From positions 868,001 through 932,000 of the forward strand of contig JAXBDG010000019.1 in the NCBI GenBank assembly GCA_036320915.1: DNA of 64,000 bases, in the 5' to 3' direction. The notes under the pieces were generated by a model. That model was not told where the DNA came from, did no database searches, and worked only from the letters and a program-made list of their open reading frames with translations. Position 1 is the stretch's first letter; each line of letters opens with the position of its first letter. The translations under genes and the position numbers were made by a program. Below, piece by piece: positions 11,714 to 24,043 of the stretch. The stretch is from Linnemannia elongata. Taxonomy: Eukaryota; Mortierellomycota; Mortierellomycetes; Mortierellales; Mortierellaceae.

Positions 11714-12406
11714 GTGATGCGGGCTCGGCGTCAAGGATCAATCTTTCTTTGCTGAACGATGGCCGATGAGATCGCTCTCCCCGCAACGCCGACTCAACTT
11801 AAGCAATTTCTCAATGGTCTTCTTTTATCTTCCTTTCTTCAAAGCGACTCTCCATTTGATCCTCCTTCTCGCTCTTCAACATTATAAAAGAGTCTTCTTT
11901 TTGTTCATGTTGACGTTATGGGTTGCAAATCGTATCCCCTTTTATAGCAATGACAAAAAAAAAAAGTAGCTGCTCGCAGTTGAAGGGGTGTGTATGTAGA
12001 ATTAGCAGGCGAAGAAAAGAAACAGCACTCTTCAGATCCGTTCTTTTTGGTGGCGCCTTATCCTCTTATGAGCTTTTGTGTGTTTCTGTCGAACGCTTGA
12101 TCGTGTTCATATCATATCGTCAACTGTGATTAAAGTGAGGAGCGCATGAGAAAAGCAGCAAAGGAAGTGGGTGAAAAGTACAGTCGTATTATTGCTCGAA
12201 GCAGCGATTAGATCTAATTATGCGTGGGGCGCTCCTGTCATCCGTCCAACTGACACGACAAGCACCGATGAAAATCGTTACCCACTCCACCACCGCCAAC
12301 GTTGACATCCTTGTACTTGTAATATTCCTGATGCAAAGCTCTCCTCCGTTTTTCTCTTGTGCGCGTGCCGAAAATCCATGATGCTCGTTGTGAAAAAGAA
12401 TCTTCC
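11714..12406. other. intergenic, 3' side of the p24 gene
   Basis: No gene is supported. It contains the presumed 3' untranslated region of the minus-strand p24 gene that ends at 12407. Confidence 0.5.
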
Positions 12407-13495
12407 TTAAACGTAGGATCGCTTTCCGCTAGAGAAGAAGGTCCTGACAACAAAGACCTGCATCGCCGACATGACAACAATCAGAGCCGATTCGGAAAGG
12501 GAGAACCAGAAGATCCTGCTCTCAGTCGAAATCACAGTCGCAAAGTTCCTGTTCTCCCTCGTCTTGAAGTACTTTTGCATGCGGTCAATCTGGTTCAACT
12601 CTCCGCTCAAACGGAACAACGACTCGTCCATTGCATTAGTGTGGGCCTGGGGGCCAGTACCCTTCTCGGTCGCCTCCATCTGGGCAGCGCGCTTCTCGTG
12701 CTCGATCGAGATCTCGAAATCGACGGCCTTCTCGGCGAAGGTCGACATGTCATTGGAGAAACAGAAGGAGTACTCGCCAACCTCGTTACCGGTGAAGACA
12801 TAGTCGCCCTGACGCTCCTTCTCGAGCGAGAGGAGCTGCTTCTGGTTGGGATCCCTGACATCCACATCAATATCGAACGATCCACCCGATTGGACCTATA
12901 GTTGGATCAAGGATAGAAAGGATCAATTAAAATTGTTAGATATGTTGAGGTTGTTTATTGCGACGTGGTTGCATTCAGCCCTTTGTTTGGTGTTGATTTG
13001 TATCATGTTGTTGCGGTTGCGTCTCTGGGTCTAAAACAGAGGGATAATAGTGGTTCCTGTTCTTTGGATTCCCGAGTCTGATGTGTGTCCATGATATTCT
13101 AGCTTGCTGTTGCTGTCCTCTGTCCTTCGAAACCCTTTGATACGACGGTTGGACAAAAATTAAGAATAGGGGTTTGTATCGTGCTGTCTCCCGGCGTGTT
13201 ATGCCTGATGTGTCGAGATGAGACTCTCTGTTGCTATCCTGTAAATAGAGATGCAGAAGGCAATGGACTACGAGAATAAGAGGTCTAGGAAGAAGAATGT
13301 TCTTACGGCAAAGTAGAAGGCGATCTTCTTCTTGGGGATGTCGTTCCAAGCGTAGAAGCAAGCACGCTCGTGGGCAGCGACGTTGTAGGTGAGGGCGGTC
13401 GCGTCAACGACGGCGGGGGAGAAGGTCGAGACGGAGAGGAGGGCGACCAGGGCCATCAGGGCCAAGGAGGCGGCAGCCGAGAGTGGTGATGGCAT
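12407..13495 (-). CDS. p24/TMED family cargo receptor, gamma-like (Erp2/3/4 type)
   Basis: Two exons: 13307-13495 (start) and 12407-12895 (stop), 225 codons. An N-terminal signal peptide (alanine/leucine-rich, residues 1 to about 32) is followed by a GOLD domain with the paired cysteines in ERACFYAW and YSFCFSN. A predicted coiled coil comes next (ELNQIDRMQKYFKTRENRN), then a transmembrane helix and a short cytosolic tail starting with the diphenylalanine of RTFFSSGKR. The FF tail without KK, and similarity to TMED7-like sequences around CFSN-STF, place it nearer the gamma subfamily than Emp24 or Erv25. p24 proteins cycle between ER and Golgi in COPII/COPI vesicles and help export GPI-anchored cargo. 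It is transcribed divergently from STI1. Confidence 0.9.
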
Positions 13496-13981
13496 TCTTG
13501 CTATTGATGTGTTTGTTGGTGTGATGGGAGTTGGTGTGAAGGGTAGGTTCAGGAAAAGAGGTTTGATGATGATGAACGCGAAGGGAAAGAGAAAGGCAGC
13601 CACAGACTTCAGCCCATGGCCCCGCTCTGTGCTCCCTTTGAGTTCCACGTCACAGGCACCTTTGTGAAGGGTCGATCCGTTAATTCCGGTCGTAAATACC
13701 CCAAGGTCGAGCACTGATTGGAAATAAAGAGAGAAGAGTGATCCTCCGCCCTGTTCGCTCGCGTCCTCTGCTCGCTTCTTCTCGCACTTTCCAAAAGTCA
13801 AAAAGAACAAAAAAAAAGGGCGAGGGAAAACGGGCACAGAAAAAGTGAAGAACAAAGGCATACATACACACATACACTTACGAACCGAATCTCTTTTTTT
13901 TTTTCCTCTTTCTTCTTTTTTTCTCACTCACTCACTCATCACCCCCTCTCTTTCCCTTTCTCAACACAACACATATACACC
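13496..13981. promoter_or_regulatory. shared divergent promoter of p24 and STI1 genes
   Basis: Only 486 bp separate the two start codons, so both genes must be driven from here. The STI1-proximal 100 bp are strongly CT-rich. I saw no clean heat-shock element (alternating nGAAn/nTTCn), though short TTC and GAA blocks occur. Confidence 0.55.
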
Positions 13982-16162
13982 ATGAGCGTAAGTCAACCAA
14001 GCTACATTGTCGTAACACTGTTGACGCTAACTTTCTTTCATTCACACAAATACACCCCCTTGCTCACTACCGTTCAAACTAACCCTTCTCACGACTCTCC
14101 CCTTCAACCACAAATAGGCTGAAGAATACAAAGCCCAGGGAAACAAGGCCTTCCTCGCCAAGGACTACCCCACCGCCATCGACCTCTTCACAAAGGCCAT
14201 CGAGCTCGACGCCACCAACCACGTCCTCTACTCCAACCGCTCCGCCTGCTACGCCTCCCAAAAGAACTATGAGAAGGCGCTCGAGGATGGTGAGAAGACC
14301 GTTGAGTTGAAGCCGGACTGGTCCAAGGGTTATGGTCGCAAGGCTACTGCCCTTTTCGGATTGGGTCGTTACCCCGAGGCCAACGATGTTTATGAGGCAG
14401 GATTGAAGATCGAGCCCACTAATGTTCAGCTCCAGAAGGGTCTCCAGGACACCAAGCAAGCCATGGAGAAGGGTATGCTACCATGTCCTCTTTTTTTTCT
14501 CTTCTAGTACATGCTTTGGATTGATGGTTGGTAGGAGGCGGTGAGCAAGGAACAGGAGCACAAAACCATGGACATCAGTCAAAATGTCTCTCAGATCACA
14601 CGTTCTGACAAAAGGAGATGAAATGCAAGAACAACAAGGCGCAACAGAGCGGACAGCGAATACATTTCTAAGCCAAATGTTTGAAGTGCAGAAGGAACAG
14701 GAACGAGCATAAAGCAACACCACCAGAATACCAACTTAAACAGGGCATCCTACGTTGCTACAAACAAGAGTAAGAGCGCGAAACTAACAACGTCCATCCC
14801 CTAACAACAATGAAAATTATAATAGAGGCGTCGATGGGAATCGGTCAGTTCTTTGGACCCGACGTGTTCACAAAGATGGCTGCCAACCCCAAGTTGTCTC
14901 CTTTGCTCGCTCAGCCTGATCTCGTGGAGAAGGTCCGTGCGATCCAGGCCAACCCCAACGCCTTGAACCAGCACATGCAGGATCCCCGTATCATGAGCCT
15001 CTTGATGGGCTTGATGGGTCTTGATGCTCGTGGACCCGAGGACTTCCCCGGCGCTGAGGAGGATGACAAGCCCGCGCCCGCCGCTGCTAGCCCCAAGAAG
15101 GCAGAGGAACCCAAGAAGGCAGAGGAGCCCAAAGACGAGGAGATGCCCAGCGAGGAAGAGTTGAACAAGAAGGAGGCTTTGAAGGCCAAGGATCTTGGAA
15201 ACGCCAGCTACAAGGCCAGGAAGTTTGAGGAGGCTTTGGAGCACTACGCCAAGGCCTGGGAGCTGGACCCAACCAACATTTCGATCTTGACCAACAAGGC
15301 TGCTGTCTACTTTGAGATGGGTAACTTTGACGAGTGCATCAAGACCTGCGAGGAGGCCATTGACGTTGGACGCGAGCACCGTGCCGATTACAAATTGATC
15401 GCCAAGGCCCTCGGCCGTATTGGAAACGCCTATGCCAAGCAGAACAAGCTGCCCGAAGCCATTAAGTACTACGGCAAGTCTTTGGCCGAGCACCGTACCC
15501 CCGACATTCTCGCCAAGCTCAAGGAGGCTGAGAAGGCCAAGGCCAAGGCTGATAAGGAAGCTTACAGGGATGTCGCCCTCTCGGCCGAGGCTCGTGACCG
15601 TGGTAACGTCCTCTTCAAGCAGAGCGACTTTGTTGGAGCTGTCAAGGAGTACACCGAGGCTATTAAGCGCGACGATACTGACCCCCGCGCCTACTCAAAC
15701 CGCGCTGCCTGTTACACCAAGTTGATGGCCATCAATGAGGCATTGAAGGACTGCGAGACCTGCATTGCTTTGGACCCCAAGTTTGTTAAGGGATACATCC
15801 GCAAGGCTGCCATCCAGTTCTTGAAGAAAGAGTACACCGAGTGTCTTGAGACCTGCCAGCTGGCCAAGGATGCTGATGTCGAGAAGAAGAACACTGCCGA
15901 GATTGACAGCCAGATCAACAAGGTCTACATGGAGATGAACCGCGGTCCCCAGCGTCGGGAGGGCGAGACTGAGGCCGAGACGATTGCCAGAGCACAGCAG
16001 GATCCCGAGGTCCAGAGAATTATGTCTGACCCTGCTATGCGCAGCATTTTGCAGCAGATGCAGGAGGATCCCCAGGCTGCCCAGGACCACATGAAGAACC
16101 CTATGGTTGCAGCTAACATCCGCAAGCTCGTCGCCGCTGGTATCATCCGCGTTGGCAACTAA
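13982..16162 (+). CDS. STI1: Hsp90 co-chaperone STI1/HOP
   Basis: Three exons: 13982-13987 (only ATG AGC), 14118-14472, 14826-16162, giving 565 codons against 589 in yeast Sti1. Order: TPR1 (KAQGNKAFLAKDYPTAIDLF on), a first aspartate-proline (STI1/DP) domain rich in Met/Leu/Pro (VRAIQANPNALNQHMQDP), an acidic and Lys-rich linker, TPR2A (KDLGNASYKARKFEEALEHY), TPR2B (ARDRGNVLFKQSDFVGAVKE), and a C-terminal second DP domain ending GIIRVGN. TPR1 and TPR2B bind the Hsp70 C-terminus, TPR2A binds Hsp90; the protein hands clients from Hsp70 to Hsp90 in the cytosol. The two-codon first exon is unusual but the frame requires it. The 353-nt second intron is long for this window. Confidence 0.96.
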
Positions 16163-16711
16163 ATATCTTGTTTTTTCAGTTTTTTTCTTTTGCAAACAAT
16201 ACAAAAATCCATCATCATTCACAAGATCTACTACTGCAACCACAATTGCTTCATTATGTCGCTATGTTACGTGTACAGAGAGAGAGAGAGAGGAGGAGCC
16301 CCAAGAGATTATCCGGGGGTCCTGATTCAACAGGGTTTTGTGCAGTGTGAAACGAATACCCATCATCACTTAGCGCGAAATTTTTTTGTGATCTATCGAA
16401 TGGTAAATTGAGGGGGCGCATGTGGCCTGTCTGAGATTTTTTTTTTTCTCTTCTCTGCTGCTACACATAAAATCTCTTGTTTGTTCTTTTCTTCTTTGCA
16501 TTCCATTCTCACACGCACGCATTCATCAAGCAACGCCACCAAGGAATCTACAATCGCAAGCAACAACTCTTCTTCTCACAGGATAAATACAAGCAACTGA
16601 CTGCTGCCTGCAGGACCTGACTACTACTGCACCAATTAGAACTGGACAAACACACGCAGTAACGCAACTCGCGCAACACCATACGAATAACAATACAGCA
16701 ATACAGTAACG
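16163..16711. promoter_or_regulatory. STI1 3' end and aldo-keto reductase upstream region
   Basis: No gene is seen. A short GA tract lies near 16280, then CT-rich and finally A/C-rich sequence (acacacgcagtaacgcaac) ahead of the ATG at 16712, as in fungal 5' leaders. Confidence 0.4.
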
Positions 16712-18180
16712 ATGACGTCCATGGAGTATCGATATCTAGGCAAGAGCGGACTCATGGTCTCTTGTCTCTCCCTCGGCGGATGGGTCACCTATGGCACGTA
16801 TCATCTCTCGTTCAGTCCTCCAAATACCTTGCCTTCCTTACTGCTCGAATCTCGCTGCGTCGCACTTTGCTGTTTCCGCTACCTTGGTGCAGAGCAACTA
16901 ACAAATACGTGCATAACCGCTGTGCCCTTGCTTGTTATAGGTGGTCAGGTCAGTCCTGAAGTTGCCCAGATGTGCATGAAGACTGCATTCGACAACGGTA
17001 TCAACTTTTTCGACACCGCCGAGGTAATACATATGCTCTGGTTTGCTGTGCTCCATGGGTTACTCCAATGTAATATACTGGATATATCACAACGGATAAC
17101 TTTTAATCCAACAACACATCCTTCCTTCCAAACCAACCAAACCAACCTACAAAAAAATAGGTCTACTCAGGCGGTCAATGCGAGATCGACATGGGAGTCG
17201 CCATTCGCAAATTCGGCTGGAAGCGGTCCGACCTCGTTATATCCACAAAACTCTTCTGGGGCGGCAAAGGACCTAACGACCGAGGTCTATCCCGGAAACA
17301 TATCGTCGAGGATACAGATGCATCCCTCAAACGGTTGCAATTGGATTATGTCGATTTGCTTTATGCTCATAGGCCGGACCCGGATACTCCAATGGAGGAG
17401 ATCGTGAGGGCTTTCAACTTTGTAATTGAGCAGGGAAAGGCGTTCTACTGGGGTACGAGTGAGTGGTCTGGGCAACAGATCTGTGAAGCCCATGCGGTTG
17501 CTCAGCGGCTGAATCTTATTGCTCCCTTGGTAAGTCCTTCTTTTATTGCCCGTTTTTTTTGTTCGAGCTAAATGTGTTTTGAAGTGAAGGAAGGCGTTGC
17601 AAATAATTACCCCTCATGTTTTTGTTAAAATTCCCTAACCTTACGCAACCTTCTTTTCATTCCTTCATTTCATCCCTCCAAACAAAAACAAAAAAAGATG
17701 GAACAACCGCAATACAACATGTTCCATAGGGATAGAGTCGAAAAGGAATACCTCCCACTCTACAAAACCTTTGGCATGGGCGCCACGACATGGTCTCCCC
17801 TCGCCTCAGGTCTCCTCTCCGGGAAATACAACGACGGCGTACCCCCAGACTCACGCCTCGCCATCGAAGACAACGCCGTCATGAAGCGGCTCCGCGAATC
17901 CCTTGAATCTGAAGACGGACGTGTCAAGATCCAAAAGGTTGCTCAATTGGGTCATATCGCACAGCAACTTGGGTGCACGACGGCACAGTTGTGTTTGGCA
18001 TGGTGTTTGAAGAACCCGAATCTGTCGAGTGTGATCACGGGCGCTAGTCGGCCGAGCCAGATTGAAGAGAATGTGAAGGCGTTGCAGGTGGTGCCACTAT
18101 TGACGGAGGAGGTTATGGAAGCTATCGAGGGAGTGTTGCAGAATCGGCCTGTTCTCGACTACAATTTCCGTTCTTCTTGA
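16712..18180 (+). CDS. aldo-keto reductase, voltage-gated K+ channel beta-subunit type
   Basis: Four exons: 16712-16793, 16941-17023, 17161-17529, 17698-18180, 338 codons. The first intron appears to use a GC-AG pair (TATG|GCACGT), because only that junction gives the family-consistent WVTYGGQV. The NADPH-dependent oxidoreductase tetrad is visible: Asp52 in FFDTAE, Tyr57 in VYSGG, Lys85 in ISTKLFWGG and His125 in [17 protein letters not shown] and [12 protein letters not shown] are typical of the Kv-beta/YakC branch (AKR6-like), and ITGASRP near the end is the cofactor-binding loop. It reduces carbonyl substrates with NADPH in the cytosol; the natural substrate is unknown. The next gene is convergent, 207 bp away. 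Confidence 0.93.
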
Positions 18181-18240
18181 AACTTTTTTTTTTTTTCTTC
18201 TTCTTCTTAGAGGCCAATGCGATATCAGAATAACAACACA

Positions 18241-18246
18241 AATAAA
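18241..18246 (+). terminator. candidate polyadenylation signal of the aldo-keto reductase gene
   Basis: AATAAA lies 61 bp after the stop codon, in A-rich sequence. A consensus match only. Confidence 0.4.
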
Positions 18247-18387
18247 CAAAACAATGCTCGGGTTTTGATGCTGGTGAATTGTTAATCTTTTTAATTATTT
18301 TGTGAATGGTTTGTGAAAGGGGTATAGTACATTAGTGGGGTGAAGAGGATAGATGGAATAGTCATCAAGAGAAAGCGTTCGGCATCA

Positions 18388-21018
18388 TTAATTAGAAACG
18401 ACAGTAGTCGCCGAGGCAACAACAACAGGGACTTGAGCCTCCTCAACAGCATGTGGATGCAGAGACCGCTGTTGTGCCGTTGCAGTAGCAACCGCAACCA
18501 CCGCAGCCTGCGCCGTCGTTGTCGCCACTGCCGACACCGGGCTCGTCACCTTTGAACCTGCAGCCACAGCGCTGCCAGTAGCAGTCTCATAGATATTACT
18601 AGTCTGAATCGCCTGCTGAAGCTGTCCCGTCGCAGAATAAGCACTACTCCTGTAAGTGAAATGGCGGTTACTATGCCCACCACCGTTCAATCCCAACTGT
18701 TTAATCGACCAACGCTGCGACAGCGACCGTTCAAACTCGGCGAGTTTCCATGAAGAGGCAATGCCCTTGAAGATCTGTGAGACAACGTCGGCGCGCCAGA
18801 GGAGGCCGTGGGTTCCTCCTTCGATGATGCTGAGAGTACAGTGTGCTAACCGCTGTTCCATCCAGTCCACCGCCTCCCTCGAAATCACCGCATCCTATTA
18901 GAAGTTTGGTAAAAAGAAAACAAGGCAATAGGTCAGCACAAGAAGACAAAAGAAAACGCTCAGATCGACAATATTTACACTGACAATTGACAAAAAAGCG
19001 ACAAAGTTACCTTGGTACCCCAGAAGACGTGAACGGGAAGGGTGACATCCTTATAACTGAAACCAAAAGAATGATACAACTCCAAACACACCATCAAGTC
19101 ATTATTGGCTCCCTCCAGACTCTCGGCCATATTATCCTCCAACATGGCCTTGACAAGCTTCTCTCGATCATAGTTCAAGATGTTGGGGTCCGATTTCGAT
19201 GGAGGTTCCTTGGCAGCAACCGAGAGCGACTTGTACAACAGACTAGCCGTGCTGTGGGAGGATTTGAGGAGAGTCGTTGGGACATGTTTGATCCACTTCA
19301 TGCGTTTGGCGAGCGTCAGATGCACCCAGGGCGACATTAGCCAGACGGTGCCGACGATTCGTGATTTGAGACGGAGCGCACAGGCCATGGCGTAAATGGC
19401 TCCACAGGAGTGGCCCATCACCGAGAACTTTTGGATGTTGAATCCGTTTGCCATTTCCTCTACAATCTCTGCCATCCTCAACGGTGTCCATGCCTATCGA
19501 TGTAAATAGAAAGTGGATAGATGTTAGATTTGCTAGGTTTCTAACAAAGATGGTACCCAACCAAATGACATGCTGCCTCCAAGTCAAAAAAAAAAAAAAA
19601 AAAAAAAAAAAGGTAGCTACCTCGGGCTCGGTGGTATGGGACATACCGACGCCAGGTCGGTCAATACAGTATATCCTCAACGAATGCTTGAACGCCAAGT
19701 CTTCCAGGATGATCGAATAATAGCGCATGCAACCCAGTCCCAGACTATATTTAAATAATTGCGATAACAAAAGCGAATGTAAGAAAAGAGAAGACAGAAG
19801 AACAACAGAGTCAGTATTATGAAGACGCATGCGCATGCAAATCGGACACACGAAATGTAGAAATGGGCAAAAAAAAAAATACATGTGAGGATTATATAAA
19901 ATAAAATGAAATGGAAACCACATCAAGTTGAGCAGCGGGAGAAGGAGAGGATGCAGAGTCGAAACAAGTGTTCAAAATAAACAAATAAACTCCATGTCAC
20001 CATGCAAACCCATCTCGAACTCAAAACAAACATGATAGGGCAGTGCAAAGCGTACCAAAGGTACGGAAAAGCAAGGGAAAGGGAAAGGAGAGGATTCATA
20101 ATCTACTATCGATCAGAAAAAACATGGAGGCCATGGTTGACACTTGAATTTTTGTTTGTTGGGTAAAAACAGCAATAATATAATTGTTGGAGTGATCAAT
20201 TGAATAAAAGTGGAGTGAGGGGGAGGATGGGAGATGGGGATGGGGAGATGGGATGCACACAGCCAAAACGTGTGATAATGGAACACAGGACGTTAAGGAT
20301 TAATTGACCTAACGCAGGCACGAACCCACCAACAACCCAACGTGTGAGTAATATAACCCGACTGTGCACAAACAACAACAACAACCGACAACAGAGGGCA
20401 GAGAGCAAAGCATGCGCCTGCATGTTTACCTTCACACATCGAAGAAGACAAGAAAGATGAAACTTGGACATGATAATGTTCAGCGAAGAAAGAAAGAGAA
20501 CGGGAAAAAGAAGGGAGACCAATGAACACATCCATGGTTGGCCCCCATGCACCATCCCCTCCATCAGATATATCCTCCGCTTGTCCGCCAATAACAGTAA
20601 CCAATCAGTCAAACCACCACTGGTCTTTCTCTCTCTCTCTCTCAGAATTTGTTCTGAAACAGCACTCACAGACACACACCAATTCCCTTGATCAATGCTG
20701 TTCATTCTCTATCCATGCCTTCACAATGTAAACTCGATTTCTTCTCGCCTTCTTGCGTGCGTGCTCAGGCTTACACAACAGCAAGGCAGTTTACAAATAT
20801 GCGCAATTAATAAACAAAGAAAGGGGTGCAAGGACTTACAAACAAAAGACAGGGTGGCCACAGGGGTGTCCAACTTCGGCAAAGGAGATAAGACGCCCAG
20901 AGTACAACTCATAGCGTTGGTTCATGTCTACACACCCGAGGGTCGCTTCGACATCCGCCATTGTCGGGATGCTGTCGAACGACCTGATGGAGGCCGCCTC
21001 GGACATTCGTCTTGACAT
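18388..21018 (-). CDS. alpha/beta hydrolase-fold protein, four exons, one 1.1-kb intron
   Basis: Exons from the start: 20840-21018, 19621-19744, 19011-19493, 18388-18894, 430 codons, all junctions in frame. Exon 1 gives MSRRMSEAASIRSFDSIPT and the first strand (SFAEVGHPCGHPVF); exon 2 continues with FLGLGCMRYY and DRPGVGMS. The catalytic triad is likely Ser130 in the nucleophile elbow GHSCG, Asp263 at the start of exon 4 after HVFWGTK, and His291 in EGGTHGLLW. After residue 330 the tail is Ala/Thr/Val-rich and low complexity. Substrate unknown (esterase or lipase class). The first intron is 1,095 nt, far longer than others here, and the second holds a 27-bp A run. Linking exon 1 to exon 2 rests on frame and on the hydrolase fold order. 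Confidence 0.82.
19745..20839 (-). other. unusually long intron of the alpha/beta hydrolase gene
   Basis: Donor GTAAGT (20834-20839) and acceptor ATATAG (ends 19745) bound 1,095 nt, whereas most introns here are 80-200 nt. No coding frame inside joins either exon. It may hide an alternative promoter, a noncoding RNA or an old insertion. Confidence 0.6.
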
Positions 21019-22380
21019 GATGAGTGAGAATATGGAGCGGTGTTGTTGGTTGCTGGTTGATGGGGGTTGGTTGAATGAGGTTAGGTTGATTCCTGATGGG
21101 CGAGTGAAAGGGGAGGGCGACGGCGATGAGAGGAAGGTGAGAGAAAGGAGGTGTGATGAAGGAAGATGGGGGGAGGGAAGTAGTAAGGGCGAGTGATGAA
21201 GAATGAGCGAAGAAAGGGAAGGTCAAAGGTGAAGAGAAGGGATGAGGGATAGGAAGGTAGAGAGAAGGGACAGTCAAATTGGGAAAAAGCAAAGGGAAAG
21301 CAAAGGTGAAGGAAAGCAAGCAAAGGGTGAAGAAATAAAAGGAAAAAAAAAAAAAAAAAGAGGCGGAAGGGCGAACAGGGACAATCAAAAAAGAAAGGGG
21401 AAACCCTTTTTTTTTATCTTATTGCAACTGGAACGCAGCAATGGACAGCATTCGCTTGCTAACCATAGACTAATTGAATATGTCCATGCTACACTCACAA
21501 CTCCATTGAAAGCACAGAAGGAAACAGCAATTGTCGATATGCCGCATTGGCATTGTCGCTGATCATGGGCAACATTAACAACAAGAATCACTTCCTCTCT
21601 CTCCCTTTCCCATCTGTCCCTGACATCTCCCTACCTCACTCCTCGACCCCGACCAATTGCCCTGCTTCCCAACACATTTCCCTCATTACTTACTTCCCAT
21701 CATCCGACTGACCCACTCACCCCAAAAACAAAGTCATATATACTTCAAACCAACGACCATTGATCCCATGGATCCAGAGTTATATGAACCCGATCGGGTT
21801 TGTGCTCTCGTCTCTTTCTACTCTCTCTCTCTCTCTTCTCTGTCTCTCTTTCAAAACGATGCTCTCGACTCTCTCTTTTTAACTTGTAAGTTGAGTTCAT
21901 ATATGCTCTGGTTCTTTGTCGATTCAGTTGAGTTCAGTCTGGGTGTACACGCCATGTCCTATCTATTTCGTCCCATTAGTATTAGACCCCTACTTCCGTC
22001 CCATTGCACTCCCGACAACCAAACATGTTTGTCAATTTATCCGCTCTAAATGCCTTTGTTCATTTTGTACCCTTTTTTATCCCCCGCATTCCTCTTTCAT
22101 CCTTTCCTTGCGGCAATTGTTCGTTCATATAAACGGCTTCGGAGAAAAAAAAGAAGAAAAAAAAAGACTAAAAGGGCTTACGAAAGGATTGACGACCGAC
22201 GACGGAGAAAGCGATATTATGAAGAAACATACCGATGAAAAAAAACGAACCGTGTCCATCTCACTTTGTTCCTTCGCCTCTCAACAACCCCTATCCGCGT
22301 GTAACTCTCTCTCTCTCTCTCCGACCAACACCTGGGTACCCGGAGCAAAAAATACGAACAAAGAAAAGTGAGCGATAGAT

Positions 22381-22443
<63 letters not shown>

Positions 22444-24043
22444 CCCAAGCGCAGAGCAAGAGGTAGAGGAAGGAGACCAGGCCGGGGTGCATGCATGGTT
22501 CGAGACCTCTTTGTATCGTGCTCTCTAGTTCCCCTGTTTTTTTTTTCTCTCGTTTGTTGGCGGTCAATCTTGTTTTTTGTTGGCGATGTGTCTCCTTCTG
22601 TTCACCAATCATGAACATGTGGGCGTAAGTGTGCAATGCCATGTATGTATATGTGCCTTGTAGATCGCACCCGCAAGGAGATTAGGAACGACAAAACGTT
22701 TTTTGTTTTCTTACTCCTTTCGGAATAGACCCATTTGTTTTCTGTGCACACGATGGTTGAAATGCCTACCAGATCCTTGCTTTCAATTGTTTTCTAGTCA
22801 GAGATTGGGATCAACCGATGGAACGAATCTTAACCATTTGTGCACATACCTCTTTGTGCCTTTTGTTCTTCTAAGATAGAGGGAAGATATGAGTGAGATG
22901 ATAACAAAGTAAGAAAGATGGGCAATGACCTAAGGCCAAAGGAAAATAAGAAAACCACTCGTACTCCTCGTTAGATTTCGCCACTGCCCTTTCCTTACCT
23001 TTTTCCTCCGATCTAGGGGTTGGCATCGACTCTACTTTTTTTTCAGGGACGATCCGCGGACCCTTGATGTCTCACCCTTGCCCCAGTTACAGGGGCATTC
23101 AAAAAGGACGCTAAAACCACAAAAAATATCAAGGTGGTTGTCGTATCCTTCCCACCTCCACTCACCTAATCTTCCCGCCTTTCCAACAGCAATATTGAAA
23201 AGGGAGCGCAATCGTCCAAAATAGGCACGCAAGGAGACAGTTGGATGAAGGAAAACGCCATGTGTCGCTGAAGAGCATGCATAATATGTCCATGCAAATG
23301 CAAATGCAAGATTGAAATGCATACCCTTATCCCTAATTGACCCCCTCATTGTGCCATATTGTTCTATTTCCACTACCTTTTGCTCTCTGTTCGCATGGGT
23401 TTCGAGCTCCCACGCTGTCCTCATGTCACTATCGATTACTCATCCCCTGGTTTTCTTCTCCTCACACAATCCAACGATCATACACCACTTACTCGCTAGG
23501 AGCAACATTGGCCTTTCTAGACCTACCATCGATTCATTTAATTGTATACACCAAGACCATAACCATACGGGACAATGCTCCCCCTTGCGCGCTTTCAATC
23601 TTGCCTTTATTTTCTTGTGAAATCCCGACACGCCCTATCCTTATTTCTTCTTGCTTGCCCTTTCACCCCTCTCTTCTCTTTAGCGCATTAATTTTCTGCC
23701 GTTTTTATTATACCGATGCGCACAAATGAATGGATGGGTGGGTACTATGCCAAATGTACCGCAAGTACACTCATTTTTTTTTTGTTGGTCATCATGACCT
23801 ATGCTCACTCTCGTTTTATGTATCTTTCAAGATATCCCATCTTCCCATTGCTCTATTCAAAACAGCAACAGCCCTGCGAGGGTTTCGAACACACCATTGG
23901 ACCCACCAACAACCAACAATTGACCATGCCAAGTCCATGCCATGATCACCTTCGTCCTTCCTCATCTCCTCTTACCTTGCCCCTCTTGAACTCAGCATGC
24001 GTTTTTCATTAAACTCTAATTCCATTTCTCTTCATCTCACACC
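21019..24043. other. gene-poor stretch, simple repeats
   Basis: No convincing gene. 21,080-21,400 is a long purine-rich (G/A) stretch on the plus strand, probably promoter or 5' leader of the hydrolase gene. A possible isolated start (MDPELYEPDR at 21768, followed by GT) might be a first exon but cannot be joined to anything. A (GA)n tract of about 48 bp lies at 22386-22433. Confidence 0.5.
22386..22440. repeat. (GA)n microsatellite
   Basis: About 24 GA units run from roughly 22386 to 22433, ending in gagaaagagagaaa. A smaller CT tract lies on the same strand nearby at 22308-22320. Confidence 0.9.

Noticed and set aside
12359..12901. 180-codon plus-strand frame over the p24 gene
   Set aside because: It is a mirror of the p24 coding strand with no recognisable domain.
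14801..16243. Long open frames antisense to STI1
   Set aside because: They are shadows of the codon-biased STI1 coding strand; the sense frame has complete TPR and DP domains.
21768..21797. Possible first exon MDPELYEPDR for the small gene at 24.0 kb
   Set aside because: The small gene has its own ATG at 24044, and no acceptor in frame joins this stretch 2.2 kb away.
22486..22510. tRNA-like ggttcgagacc motif
   Set aside because: No acceptor stem or anticodon arm could be folded around it.
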